Shown: positions 1 through 9,482 of the stretch, piece by piece
Layout: every line of letters begins with the position of its first letter
Numbering within the stretch: the first letter of the stretch is position 1
Assembly (NCBI GenBank): GCA_003427395.1
Contig: BFEA01000092.1
Span: 428,751-492,750, forward strand
Source: Chara braunii
Lineage: Eukaryota; Streptophyta; Charophyceae; Charales; Characeae
Reading direction: 5' to 3'
Length of the DNA stretch: 64,000 bases
The notes under the pieces: generated by a model
Databases searched by the model: none
What the model was told of the DNA's origin: nothing
The model's input: only the letters and a program-made list of their open reading frames with translations
Translations under genes and position numbers: made by a program

Positions 1-40
<40 letters not shown>

Positions 41-56
41 GTGTGTGTGTGTGTGT
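1..56. repeat. (TC)n then (GT)n microsatellite
   Basis: About 37 bases of TC repeat are followed by a T run and a GT repeat. It starts at the window edge, so its true length is unknown. Confidence 0.95.
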
Positions 57-1164
57 TTTCAAACAACCCCAAACTCTCTCTCCCATTCCATCCGCAAATC
101 ATCGCGAAGTCATCAATAGAACGAAAGAAGCATGGATACATTGGATAGGCAATATAGTAGAAGATGCAACGTTGGCCATGTTTGTGCGGTTAAGCGCCAA
201 GTGCCTACACACCCGTCTGTCGCGGGAGGGACACTCTTGCACAAGATATGTATATATTAAAATCCATAAAAGGATGATGGGCAAAAGGCAACATAGGGTG
301 TTCAGCCAACACGGGTATGAGTGGGAGGGTGAATGGGTTGTGTGCGGTGTGTGGGAAAGTGTTGGCCTTAGACACTCGATGGGGTGGGGGAAGATGATGA
401 AAAGGGAGGTGCAGGTACTGACAAATGCTTGGTCCTTGTGTTATCTAGGCCCCCATCGACGGCCCCAACCCTGCACCCTAAACCACTAGGCCTTGTAGGG
501 GCAAACATGCAATTACCTCCCTCCACCAAGAGAGGTAACCTACCTTCACCAAGAGAGGTAGATTGCTATGCTTATGCTTGCAGGGGTCTCCTGTATAGCC
601 TTAGGAGTAGTGGTAGGTAGGTCGTGAAAGAAAGGTAGAGTGCTATGCTTGCAGGGGTCACCAAGAGAGGTACATAAGCAGGAGCCCGAAGCATATCCTT
701 CATTGAAACGACATCCCCTGTTCTTAAGCAGGGCAAAAAGTTAGGCCATGTGTAAATACTAAATAAGAAAATAACCAACGAAACATATCGAACCCCAAAA
801 GAAGAATCGCTCCCCAGCAGGAGCCCGACCCTGGCAGCTCAAATCTGCTAGGAGTCCCAGGACAGAGAACTAGAAAGACCGGAGTGTGTGGGTGTGTTTG
901 GCCGGGGGGGGATCGCTGGGGGGAAGGAGTTTGTAGATTTTCCGAAACCTGTTTTTTTTTTTAATACAAAAAAGGAAAAGGGATTTAATAGTAAATTTAT
1001 ACCGATTTATTGTATCATCACAGGTTGGGAAACGGGCCATGCATCCCTCACATCAATAACCACAGCCTGGAGGGATGAGCCAGGCTCTCCGGCCAGGCTT
1101 AACCCCACCGCTGCTGAGGGCCACAGATATTACCGTCCGTCTCAAGCTCCCATATGACACACAG

Positions 1165-1166
<2 letters not shown>
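57..1166. other. No gene seen; short local duplications
   Basis: I see no convincing coding signal. Between about 518 and 680 the phrase accaagagaggta occurs three times and gctatgcttgcaggggtc twice, so this is a small scrambled direct-repeat cluster. Around 1075-1125 there is a GC-rich stretch (ccggccaggcttaacccc) that resembles the LINE-B 3' untranslated region at 15.5 kb and may be a truncated LINE 3' end. Confidence 0.5.

Positions 1167-1193
<27 letters not shown>
1167..1193. repeat. Poly(T) tract
   Basis: Uninterrupted T run of 27 bases, plausibly the poly(A) tail of a minus-strand retroposed fragment, although no body could be assigned. Confidence 0.9.
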
Positions 1194-1197
<4 letters not shown>

Positions 1198-1439
1198 GGA
1201 AAACAGCCTTTTTTTTGGTGCTACCACCTGTTCTAAGACGTGTATTGCCCTGCACTTGGATGCGTATTTTTTCTGCCTTGTCTGCCGTTTTTTCTTTTTC
1301 TTTTCTTTTTTTTTAATCTGCGTTTTTCTGTTTCTATTCTTTTGCAGCAATTCTTCGCTTCTCTCTTCTTGACAATTTGTTCCCCGTTATTATGTTGCTT
1401 GTCCCACTGCCATTATTGGAGCAGCTGCAGCTGCTGCTG

Positions 1440-1568
<129 letters not shown>

Positions 1569-2743
1569 AACTGTTAAGTTTGTTAACCCACAGCTGTTGC
1601 AGGAGGCTGCTGTTTCCGGCTCCGATCTTTATTCATGGGCAGCAGCACGTGCTGGGAACTGGGCCTAGCGGCCCTTTTTTACATAGAAGAAATGAATGCC
1701 ATGACCCTGCTCCTGTGACCAGTGGAGGCCATCTTCAGTTCCTGTGTGTTATGTGGTCGTTGTTGTGGCTGTCCACCAGCCCCCCCTTGTACCGAGGGTC
1801 ACCGGCTCCTCCTTAGGCTCTCAGCTGTTATACCCTTGTGCGCCCAAAAAATCTGCCAGACACAGCCTATTCCCTGTGTGCAAAGAAGGTCGTCTGCAGA
1901 CCCTGCCTCTGTCATATGTTGTCCCGCTGGCCCCTGTGGGGCCCTTCTGCAGGTCGTCGGCTGTGATTACCCTCGTGTGCTCTGTACTGAGTCCGTAGAA
2001 GTGACTACCACAGCTCAGCCCCCTGCGACCGCAGCAGCTCATCTGGTATACCTACTTGTGCTACTGCAATTCCACTCCTGCTCAAAGATCATCCGGCAAA
2101 CAATCCGAGATAAACAGATTCTCAAACTAATCCGCTCTGGGGACTACAAGTGTTTTTTCATATGCCGCACTGAAAGATTGAAGAGGCGACCATAGGTGCC
2201 ATCATGGCCTTTGGCCTTAGCCCCCCCTATTATCATATATTATATACCTTAATGAACTCGACCACTTGATAGAAACATATGTCCGTGAATATAACAAGAA
2301 TCTGCTCCCAGTTTCGCAACAACATATGACAGCACGCAACGTAGTGGCAGTAGTACTTTGGAATCGCATTGGCACGATTTCTTATAGTTTTACAGTGCCA
2401 AGTCATCTTGTCATCGCCTTTAGTGTGTCAAATCTGGACAGGACGGCCTTCCAGGCGTACTTATTATCATTATAGTATTCCGGGGAACCCCATAGCAGCC
2501 ACATCACAGGGAACATGCGGGAGCTGCACCGACAAGCAGGTGCGATACCTGCTTCAGCAGGTGGGCGATACCGGGCAGGGGTCAGCCGGCAGCATCAGGA
2601 CCGAGCTTCTTCGATGGGTCAGTCGCTGTGCCTGCCGTTCGGTCCCCTCCCCCTCCGAACATCGACAGTCTCTGATCAGTGCCGCTCAGGGGAACCCTCG
2701 GCCTATCTCTAGGTGTCGGGCGCCAAGCTTGCCCAGGAAGGTA
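1569..2743. other. No recognised gene; possible degraded retroposon
   Basis: Several overlapping open frames occur, but none carries a motif I recognise. The first 110 bases look like a diverged copy of the shared 3' tail (see 9327-9479). I cannot assign the remainder. Confidence 0.4.
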
Positions 2744-2824
2744 CATGAGGCCAATGGGGATTGAGCCCAAGACCTGCTGAATGCCACTTGCCTGCCTTAC
2801 CAACTGAGCTAAGCCTCTGGGTCC
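2744..2824 (-). repeat. tRNA-derived SINE head or tRNA-like sequence
   Basis: On the minus strand a box A-like string (TTAGCTCAGTTGG, plus-strand 2800-2812) is followed after a normal tRNA-like distance by a box B-like string (GGGTTCAATCCCC, 2756-2768). The ends can form an imperfect acceptor stem (GAGGC with GCCTC). The anticodon arm is poor, so a functional tRNA is unlikely. It is best read as a tRNA-derived SINE head of a different family from the one at 46.1 kb. Confidence 0.5.
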
Positions 2825-2905
2825 TTGGATTAATTTCACAAAAGGGAAGTTTGAATCGAGGGAGGAATGGATCGTCTCCCCGGTGTGAGTGATTCGTCTC
2901 CCCGG

Positions 2906-3115
2906 TGTGAATGCTTCAGAACACCCGAGGACCCTTCAGTGGAGTTACTTGGCCCAGGTGCTCCAGGCAATTCTGCAATCTGTGATCTGGGAAGAACGCA
3001 ACAACCCTGTGTTCCGTAAAGAAGGATCTCCAGATGCAGTCCTTAAAACTAGAATCAAATCTCAGATTGAATATATTGCATTTTGCCAGAAGCAGGGACG
3101 AGTACCAATGTACGG
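2906..3115 (+). pseudogene. LINE ORF2 C-terminal fragment
   Basis: The frame encodes a peptide with VIWEERNNPVFRKEG followed by a helical basic stretch. This resembles the segment just downstream of the zf-RVT-like region in plant non-LTR retrotransposons, where a W-x-ERN-x-x-x-F signature is common. LINE-C has a comparable piece (WLIWSGRNERRFK) near 38.34 kb. No other part of a LINE is attached, so it is a short orphan fragment. Family placement is by memory of the signature only. Confidence 0.5.
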
Positions 3116-3182
3116 AGCTAGGCAACGGAGAGACAGCACAAGAGGTACCTAGTCTACCATCAATGGTAGGTTACAGAACAAG

Positions 3183-3345
3183 TCGAAGGGATAAACATCA
3201 CAGGCAAAAGGACACCAAGAGGTCGAAGGGATAAACGACACAGGCAAAAGGAAAAAGTCTTAACTCATGGCCTCAATGGACATGCAGTGCAAGTGAATAA
3301 GCATGCACATCTGTATGTGTGTATTATGGGAAAAAGTCTTAACTC
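3183..3345 (+). repeat. Short direct repeats
   Basis: The phrase gtcgaagggataaac occurs near 3183 and 3222, each followed by cacaggcaaaagg. A 17-base phrase ggaaaaagtcttaactc occurs at about 3250-3266 and 3329-3345, the second copy abutting the inverted-repeat element that starts at 3346. Confidence 0.75.
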
Positions 3346-4011
3346 TTGGAACACATTATCAGGTGTTGGATAATCCAGGTACCGAAATCAGGTGGTATTA
3401 TAGGGGGCCCACTTGAGAAAGATGCTCTCAGCACTCCCTCAAGTGTCCCCCTCCTCCCCCCCTTTTTTTTTCCTTTTCTTTTTTTCTTTTTTTTTCTTTC
3501 TTTTTCTTCCCCTCTCCCCCCCCCCCCCCCCTTGCCCTTTCTCAAATGGTTCCTATGTACTTCGGGTAAGAGAGGATTATCGGCTTTGCTTCCAGCCAAC
3601 AGGAAGCTTATCTAGTCCGCCTAGAGGCCCACAAATCTTGACTTTGTCACCGCCCATTGGAATTGATCTAAATGGCAAACAGAGTAACTATCAACGCGCA
3701 TTGGAATTATCTGGTACTTTTGGAGGGCGCTTTATTTTGGTAGTTAAAAAGGAAGAGAGAAGTGATCCGACGCGCTGTACGTTATTTTTCTCCGACACGC
3801 TGTACGCTATTTTTCTTCTTCATTTTCTTTTTCAAAAGGGCAACGGCCGCCTCAGGCTTGTAGAAATTGACTCATCTGCTTCCAGTGTAGTTCGAACTCA
3901 GTTGGTCTATGTACTATCAACAGTTTAGGGGTGCACCTACTGAGCTAGGCCAGGTGGTACCCTGTACGATTTCGGTACCTGGATTATCCAACACCTGATA
4001 ATGTGTTCCAA
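3346..4011. mobile_element. Foldback/MITE-like element with 44-bp perfect terminal inverted repeats
   Basis: Bases 3346-3389 and 3968-4011 are perfect reverse complements (44 of 44, starting TTGGAACACATTATC). The 578-bp interior has a long polypyrimidine tract (about 3462-3535) and a minus-strand SINE-like segment near 3862-3962. No transposase and no clear target-site duplication are visible; ACTC occurs near both outer edges but is too short to rely on. It could be a DNA transposon derivative or an inverted duplication. Confidence 0.6.
3862..3962 (-). repeat. tRNA-derived SINE, family shared with 30.0 and 46.1 kb
   Basis: On the minus strand the text begins GGCCTAGCTCAGTAGGTG (box A), has GAGTTCGAACTA (box B) about 60 bases later and continues with GGAAGCAGATGAG. 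The plus-strand copy at 46138-46236 begins GGCCTAGCTCAGTTGGTA and continues GGAATCAGATGAG, so both belong to one family. Confidence 0.6.
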
Positions 4012-4784
4012 GACTCGAAGAGGTAAGTCCCGCGCTTCTCCTTGAAATATTACCATGACTGTTCTCTCCTTCAGCCATGCTGTAACCAGGGCATCTAAGC
4101 CGGGGTCGACTCGAAACTGTTACAGTCTGACTCCACCTTCAACAACCGATTCCCCATGGCAAAACTTCTCCGGGATAATATCGTCTTCGTAGCAGTTCGC
4201 AATCAATATCCTCATCCTATCCTTATCCGTCATTGAAATGTCTGTCCTGTTTTGTGGAGCTGCCGGCCTCCCGTTGCCCTGATTCGCATCTGTTCCAAGA
4301 TCTTCCATCTCACTTTCAACACCCGCTCAAGTATGTGTCCTTGTTTTGCCAGACTCGCACACACTTTCAATGGCAGGTGCAGTATGGCGCTCATCCACCA
4401 AAGTAATCCATGAGGCTAGGGTTGCCCCGGGGATGCGAGGGGCCGGCACTGATGCGCTCCACGCTTGCCTTACCGGTTGGAACAGCGCTAATTTTGGGCT
4501 GGGTCCTCGGGCCGGTCTCGGTGGTCGCGCGACTCGCCGCCAAGACGTGCGCACGATGAGGGTTGATGTTGCCTCGAAATATCGAGAGTCTCCGTCTCCC
4601 CATCGCCGAGCTAGTGAGATTGCTCTCAATACAGGTAAAGATGTGTTGTCGTGATTGTAACGTGAGCCGTGTTAGTGAAAACTGAAAGGGCAACGGCTTA
4701 GATGCCCTGGTTACAGCATGGCTGAAGGAGAGAACAGTCATGGTAATATTTCAAGGAGAAGCGCGGGACTTACCTCTTCGAGTC
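4012..4784. repeat. 91-bp perfect inverted repeat (4012-4102 and 4694-4784)
   Basis: The two 91-base arms are exact reverse complements by eye. The right arm is part of LINE-A ORF1 and the left arm is the same ORF1 piece inverted. The left arm begins at the base after the 44-bp inverted repeat ends (4011). The 591-bp loop (4103-4693) is GC-rich and holds no gene I recognise. Confidence 0.8.
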
Positions 4785-5299
4785 AGGGAAGACTTGGTAC
4801 GGGCGTACGAGAATGGCTGGTACAGAGAAAGAATCTTTGACCGGTCAGTCGAACGTGGAAGAATTCACGGAGAAGGACCAAATGTTCTTTCGTAAGTGGC
4901 CAAATCAAGGGATGGTAGCGAGGTGGATGATTTCCAAAGGTGAAGACAAAGTGGAGTATTCGTGAGATAGAATATGAAATGATCTTTAAACCTTGGATGA
5001 TGAAAGCTGAATTGGAAGAAAGGCGAAGAATGGACGAGGAATCCAAGTTCTGCGTGACTGCGCTAAGAGTTCCGCTGCGGGTAATGTTTCATGTAGAGAG
5101 TATGGTGGAGACATCGATGGGACGGATAATGAACTCACTTCCTCCCGGATCCTGACAAGTCGAGACCTAAGTTGATGAATTTGAAGTTCATGCTCGCTCG
5201 TGAAGCGGAAGAACGTTTCGAAGAAGAACTTCCTATCAAGCTGGATGTGCTGGCACCACTTCCCCTAGCAGCCTTTTCCTGTAAAAAAAAAAAAAAAAG
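4694..5299 (+). pseudogene. LINE-A ORF1 (gag-like) N-terminal part, frameshifted
   Basis: The first piece (to about 4890) encodes VIFQGEARDLPLRVREDLVR and YENGWYRERIF, closely matching LINE-C ORF1 at 31.9-32.1 kb. After a frameshift near 4900-4940 the match continues in another frame (4940-5155) with KFCVTALRVPLRV, which aligns with KFWVVALRVPLRA in LINE-C. A further frame change gives LMNLKFMLAREAEERF near 5172. The architecture resembles plant LINE ORF1 proteins (a DUF4283-like RNA-binding region followed by a CCHC knuckle), but the DUF4283 assignment is tentative. Confidence 0.65.
5248..5297 (+). mobile_element. Approximately 50-bp poly(A)-tailed micro-insertion in ORF1
   Basis: A short segment ending in about 16 A is bounded by AAGCTGGATG (5238-5247) and AAGTTGGATG (5297-5306). 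The homologous place in LINE-C has no such segment (MRLDDEEL near 32.45 kb). This is what a severely 5'-truncated retroposition with target-site duplication looks like. It alters the local reading frame of ORF1. Confidence 0.55.
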
Positions 5300-6910
5300 T
5301 TGGATGATGGTGAGATTTACTACATTAAGTTTGCCCGTAAAAACACACCATGGTGCGAGACGTGCAAATGGTACTTTCATACGGCAACGGAAGGCTGCCC
5401 AAAACTGGGAGAAGGCCCGCCAGAACAACCAATGGGAGATGATCTAAGAAGAAACAATGAAGGCAGGCGCCAAGGCAGCGAGCTGAACAACGAACAGAAT
5501 AAAAGCATTCAGGAGGCAGCTAGGAAACTTCAACAGTGTATGGAGTACAGATGGCGAGGCGTGTGGATCCGAAGGAGACTCTCCAAACATAACATGGAGG
5601 GGGCCATGGATGCCAGGTTTTTTTCCATGGCCAAGGCTAAATCAGGGAGGACAGTAATCGAGGCCTTGGAGGATCCCAAAGCCCAGCAAGGCCCCCTGCA
5701 CACGTCTACAGCCGCTTGCACAAAGATAGCAAGAGACTTCTACCAAACCCTGTTCACCTCGGAGTGCGGGAAGCTCCCCATGCACCGTCGCATGGTGGAA
5801 ATCAAAGACTTCTTGCGGCCGCTCTCCAGAACTCTCACAGAACAGCAGAGAGAAAATCTAGACAAGCCCCTAGCGAAAAAAGAGATATGGGCTGCATTGA
5901 CGCAAATGGAGGATGAGAAAACACCTGGCATAGATGGGCTCCCCAAGGAGTTATGGGTGGCTATGTGGCCAGAGATATCGCAAGACCTCATGGAATTTTT
6001 CCACGAGGTCTGGGACACGGGACAGACTGGGGAGCTGGGCGGGCAAGGTGTGTTGACGCTCCTCTATAAGAAAGGGGAAAGAACTAATATAAGAAACTAC
6101 AGGCCCATTACCCTGCTCACAGTGGTTTACAAGATGTTGGCTAAAGCAGTAGCCAATCGCATGACACCGATAATGCCGGACATCATCCACCCAGACCAAA
6201 CAGGTTTCATCCAGAGCAGGAACATTCAGGATAACATTCTCCTGGTTAATGAGACAATCAAATCGGCCAGACAATCCAAAAATAATGCGGCCATCATCTT
6301 CATCGACTTCGAAAAAGCATACGATCACGTGGACTGGGTCTTCCTAGACCTGTGCTTACAAAAGCTCAACTTTGGGCTAGATTTTAGAAGATGGATTAGG
6401 ATCCTCCACTCCAGTGCAACTACCAGAGTCATGGTTAATGGCAACCTGGCCCCCCCCATTAATATGCAAAGATCAGTCAGACAAGGGGACCCCATATCCC
6501 CGTATCTTTTTGTAATAATCATGGAAGCGCTAGCCACTAACCTCAGAACCCATAAGGACATCAAGAGAGTCCAAGTGTCTGCAATACCCAAGGAGGCAAT
6601 CCCAGTCTGTTCATTGTTTGCGGATGACTTGACCCTGATGGCGGATGCCTCCTGGGAATCATTGGAAGAAATCCAACGTATGATGTATCGATTTTGTAAA
6701 CTCTCAGACATGTGCGTAAACTGGGGAAATAAAACCCAGGGATGGTGGATCCACCACCAGGGAGTGAGGCCTCCAGAACAACCCAGGCTTAAATGGCTTC
6801 CGAAAGATGCGCCCATCAGAGTGCTAGGAGTATCGATGACGGCGGAAGGAAGACCATCGAGCAATAACGAATGGCTGACTGGGCCCCCCCTGGCAAAAAT
6901 GACGCTCTAG
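5300..6910 (+). CDS. CCHC knuckle fused to reverse transcriptase (LINE-A ORF2, first part)
   Basis: This frame copies LINE RNA into DNA at the target site. Residues about 18-32 form a CCHC knuckle (WCETCKWYFH then GC). Residues about 75-130 are the linker before RT. The RT runs from about residue 165 to 470, with LLYKKGERTNIRNYRPITL (about 252), FIDFEKAYDHVDW (about 333), RQGDPISPYLF (about 394) and the catalytic FADD box (about 439). The open frame begins after the poly(A) micro-insertion with TTG rather than ATG, so it is a frame and not a proven start. It ends at a single TAG (6908-6910), and the same frame continues immediately. No endonuclease domain is present. It may be read as one interrupted ORF with 6929-8854. 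Confidence 0.8.
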   Translation: MDDGEIYYIKFARKNTPWCETCKWYFHTATEGCPKLGEGPPEQPMGDDLRRNNEGRRQGSELNNEQNKSIQEAARKLQQCMEYRWRGVWIRRRLSKHNMEGAMDARFFSMAKAKSGRTVIEALEDPKAQQGPLHTSTAACTKIARDFYQTLFTSECGKLPMHRRMVEIKDFLRPLSRTLTEQQRENLDKPLAKKEIWAALTQMEDEKTPGIDGLPKELWVAMWPEISQDLMEFFHEVWDTGQTGELGGQGVLTLLYKKGERTNIRNYRPITLLTVVYKMLAKAVANRMTPIMPDIIHPDQTGFIQSRNIQDNILLVNETIKSARQSKNNAAIIFIDFEKAYDHVDWVFLDLCLQKLNFGLDFRRWIRILHSSATTRVMVNGNLAPPINMQRSVRQGDPISPYLFVIIMEALATNLRTHKDIKRVQVSAIPKEAIPVCSLFADDLTLMADASWESLEEIQRMMYRFCKLSDMCVNWGNKTQGWWIHHQGVRPPEQPRLKWLPKDAPIRVLGVSMTAEGRPSSNNEWLTGPPLAKMTL

Positions 6911-6928
6911 CAGAATAAATACACGTCG

Positions 6929-8854
6929 TTGTTCGGACGCTCCTTAATCATCAATAATGTGGTGCTGGCCTCGCTATGGTACAAGTCGGCAATCTGGGCC
7001 CTGGACAAGAACGTCTTGCGCCCATTAAAGCGGCAGCTAACAGCCTTTCTATGGAGGAGTGACCACGAGAAAGTAAACGTGATCAACCGTGTGGCATGGC
7101 ACTCTCTGGTCCAGCCTAAGACCAAAGGGGGACTGGGCCTTCTTGACCCGTCGGCGCAGATCAAAGCACTAGCGGTGCAATGGATTAAACGTTTGATTTT
7201 TTATCCGGACATCCCCTGGAAAGGGGTGGCCCTAAAGCAGATATCCAGACTAGCACCACAGACAACAGCAGATGGGGACCCGCGGACGTGGCTCGAAAAC
7301 AGGAATTGGTCCATCCCAAGGGCCAAGCGGGCGCATCAGGACCTCGACCCCCCCCCTCCCAGACGTGCCGCAAGGGACGACCCGTTCTGGCCCGCACTCC
7401 TCAAAACATGGAGGGGCCTCCCTCTACCGGACAAAACTTCACCAGACAGATGGGAGGAAGTAGCGAGGCAACCCTTTTTCGGCAACAGATGGATAGTGGA
7501 CTCAAGGGACCAAACTCTCCACTGCATGGACTCCCCCTGGCAAGGATGGATTAGGCGAGGGGTAATGCGAGTGAAGGACATTTGGGACATGGAGAAGAAA
7601 GATTGGATAAGTCCTGATCAACTACGGCAAAGACTGAGGTATTGTCACCGACCACAAGAAGCCCTGGAGGCGATAGTGGAGAAGATACCCCTGTATTGGT
7701 TGAGGATCCTTCACAAAGACCCGACCCTGCACAAGATGGATTGGGTGGCAGTGACAGGGCAACAAGAAGAAGTGGGCAGGGTGGGACGCTGTCTCCCGGG
7801 AGGAAGTGTGGAAGTTAAACTCTTCCAAGTGGGACGGGACAATATAATTTCAACAAGCAACCCGTTAGAAACCATTGAGTGTCAAAAAGAAGACCTGTTC
7901 AGAATTAGAGTCCTCGAGGAGAACGAACAAAGCATTGCCTTCCAGCCCGGCTCCCCCATCCAACATCTGGCCTTGGATCCACTCGAGTGGACATGGACAA
8001 CCCGCTGGAAAGAAAGGAGAAGCACCAGGACACTATATGGCCTGACGGTCAAATCCACCTATAGGTTGCTTAGGCCAACTGTGAACCTTCGCCATCAGGT
8101 TGCAGAACACTGGAAAAATCACTTGAACGTTGGAGCAGATGATCTGAGGCTGGTCAAGTGGTTCAAGATGGCCAAAGCAAAACCGGCGAAAATCGCCTCC
8201 CTTCAATGGCAGCTGGAACACCGCTGCCTGCCCACTAATAACTGGCTGATAGATAGAACCTCCCTGGAACAGCGAGGTCGTGCCCTCCCATGGTGCAAGT
8301 TATGCATTAACTCGTTCCCATCCAGAAAACGCCCGGAGACAATNGAACACATCTTTTTGCAGTGCCCAGGGGCACTCTGGCTGTGGAGGTGGTGGGACAG
8401 AATTTGGGGGCAGCTGGAAACAACAGCCCCGTGGCCCTGGGACTGGAAGGCAATCCTGCTTGAAATCTGGCCCACAGGCCGCACGGACCAGCCGGACCAG
8501 CCGGACCAGCCGGANCTGCTGGACGANTTCACNATCAACANGTTCAAATTGGGACGAAGGGCGGTCCTCTGGGCGCTCTGGAGAAGACGCTGTACTTTCG
8601 AAATGGAGGGGGCCAGACTGGAAGGGCCCGAGTTCACGGAAAGCATACAGCAACAGGTTCAAACTGAAATAACCGCGGAATGGGAGAAGGTAAAAACTCG
8701 AATCAGACTCCTCGACAGAAAAGAAGACATCCAGAGTAAAATCCAGGAATTCAGCTCATGTTGGCTCGGGGGACCTGAGGGGGGGAGGATAGGGAAGGTT
8801 GAATGGAAAGGGGGAAAACCCCTGAATCGGGGCCGGTCCAAGAAAGCAGAGTGA
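6929..8854 (+). CDS. LINE-A ORF2, second part: thumb and zinc-binding C-terminal region
   Basis: This continues the frame of 5300-6910 after one TAG. It starts with FGRSLIINNVVLASLWY, matching the post-RT segment of plant LINEs, and contains a zf-RVT-like region: a helix with IASLQWQLEHRCLPTNNWL, then CKLC (nt about 8296) and, across an ambiguous codon, EHIFLQCPG, giving a C-x2-C...H-x4-C pattern. Five single Ns lie at 8344 and 8514-8541, the latter beside a GACCAGCCG minisatellite, suggesting unresolved variation among copies in the assembly. The frame ends at TGA 8852-8854. Of the three LINEs here it is the only one with long uninterrupted coding on both sides of a single stop. Confidence 0.75.
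   Translation: MFGRSLIINNVVLASLWYKSAIWALDKNVLRPLKRQLTAFLWRSDHEKVNVINRVAWHSLVQPKTKGGLGLLDPSAQIKALAVQWIKRLIFYPDIPWKGVALKQISRLAPQTTADGDPRTWLENRNWSIPRAKRAHQDLDPPPPRRAARDDPFWPALLKTWRGLPLPDKTSPDRWEEVARQPFFGNRWIVDSRDQTLHCMDSPWQGWIRRGVMRVKDIWDMEKKDWISPDQLRQRLRYCHRPQEALEAIVEKIPLYWLRILHKDPTLHKMDWVAVTGQQEEVGRVGRCLPGGSVEVKLFQVGRDNIISTSNPLETIECQKEDLFRIRVLEENEQSIAFQPGSPIQHLALDPLEWTWTTRWKERRSTRTLYGLTVKSTYRLLRPTVNLRHQVAEHWKNHLNVGADDLRLVKWFKMAKAKPAKIASLQWQLEHRCLPTNNWLIDRTSLEQRGRALPWCKLCINSFPSRKRPETXEHIFLQCPGALWLWRWWDRIWGQLETTAPWPWDWKAILLEIWPTGRTDQPDQPDQPXLLDXFXINXFKLGRRAVLWALWRRRCTFEMEGARLEGPEFTESIQQQVQTEITAEWEKVKTRIRLLDRKEDIQSKIQEFSSCWLGGPEGGRIGKVEWKGGKPLNRGRSKKAE
8485..8520 (+). repeat. 9-bp coding minisatellite with Ns
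   Basis: GGACCAGCC repeats about three to four times, encoding Asp-Gln-Pro units, and is followed by single-base Ns. It lies between the zinc-binding motif and the C terminus of LINE-A ORF2. Confidence 0.8.
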
Positions 8855-9326
8855 TAGTAAAAGACCACTGCCTTAGGTTCAAAGACTGGACTAGTGTGGA
8901 TGCGGTCATCCCCCTAAAGCCTTCTGACGAATTCCCAGACTTTTTCCCCCCACCCTCTAACTGCCTGGTAGAAATGCAGTGGTATGGAGGATGAATGATA
9001 GCTAGACACGGCGGGGTAGGGTCTGTGGAGCATGGGAAAAGCGGCGGCACAGGCAATTACTGTTGGACAGAGGGGCAGCGGAGCTTGTAAACAATAGCAG
9101 AGATCTGGCGCCGGGCACAAGGTGAAGAGGCTCCTGCCCTTGGCTTTCGTGGTGGTCCAACAGCAGTATGCATTCAAAAGCGAGGCACATCAGCCTACCT
9201 GCTCAACCAGTCAATCCTGCTCAGTCAATCCCCTGGTCTCCAGGGTAATCAATGCTGGCAGGCTCCTCTTAGGTTTTCAGAAGTGTTCTGATGAGTTCCA
9301 GTTGTATCATACTTGTAAGGGACGCT
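8855..9326 (+). other. LINE-A 3' untranslated region
   Basis: No coding. It joins the RT ORF to the shared tail without any visible boundary, which supports the tail being LINE-A's own 3' end. Confidence 0.45.
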
Positions 9327-9431
9327 GGACCCGTTTTCCAGCAGGTGATGCTCCCCACCAATAGATGGAGCCTACCCCCAGGTGCTAGCGGTGGCTGCTC
9401 TTGTCAGCATCGCTAGCACTAGAGGGATCTG

Positions 9432-9479
<48 letters not shown>
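9327..9479 (+). repeat. Shared retroposon 3' tail, copy 1, with poly(A)
   Basis: The core is gggacgctggaccc, ccagcaggtgatgctccc, caccaatagatggagc, then caggtgctagcggtg and a T run followed by about 40 A. The same core recurs at 12060-12195 (minus), 38703-38762 (minus), 45957-46075 (plus), 47551-47700 (minus) and 48076-48200 (minus), always beside poly(A) or poly(T) in the matching orientation. In this copy it lies at the 3' end of LINE-A. Confidence 0.7.

Positions 9480-9482
<3 letters not shown>

Larger units (their letters stand above)
4694..9479 (+). mobile_element. LINE-A, non-LTR retrotransposon with internal deletion
   Basis: The order is ORF1 remains (4694-5299), a CCHC knuckle joined to an RT ORF (5300-8854, one TAG), a 3' untranslated region, and a tail ending in poly(A) at 9479. 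Between knuckle and RT there is no apurinic-type endonuclease, although LINE-B and LINE-C have one at that place, so LINE-A looks internally deleted. The element is otherwise far less decayed than LINE-B and LINE-C. The 5' end is uncertain because the 91-bp inverted repeat lies there. Confidence 0.75.

Noticed and set aside
2744-2824. Functional tRNA gene on the minus strand
   Set aside because: Anticodon arm and part of the stems do not form well; SINE origin is more likely.
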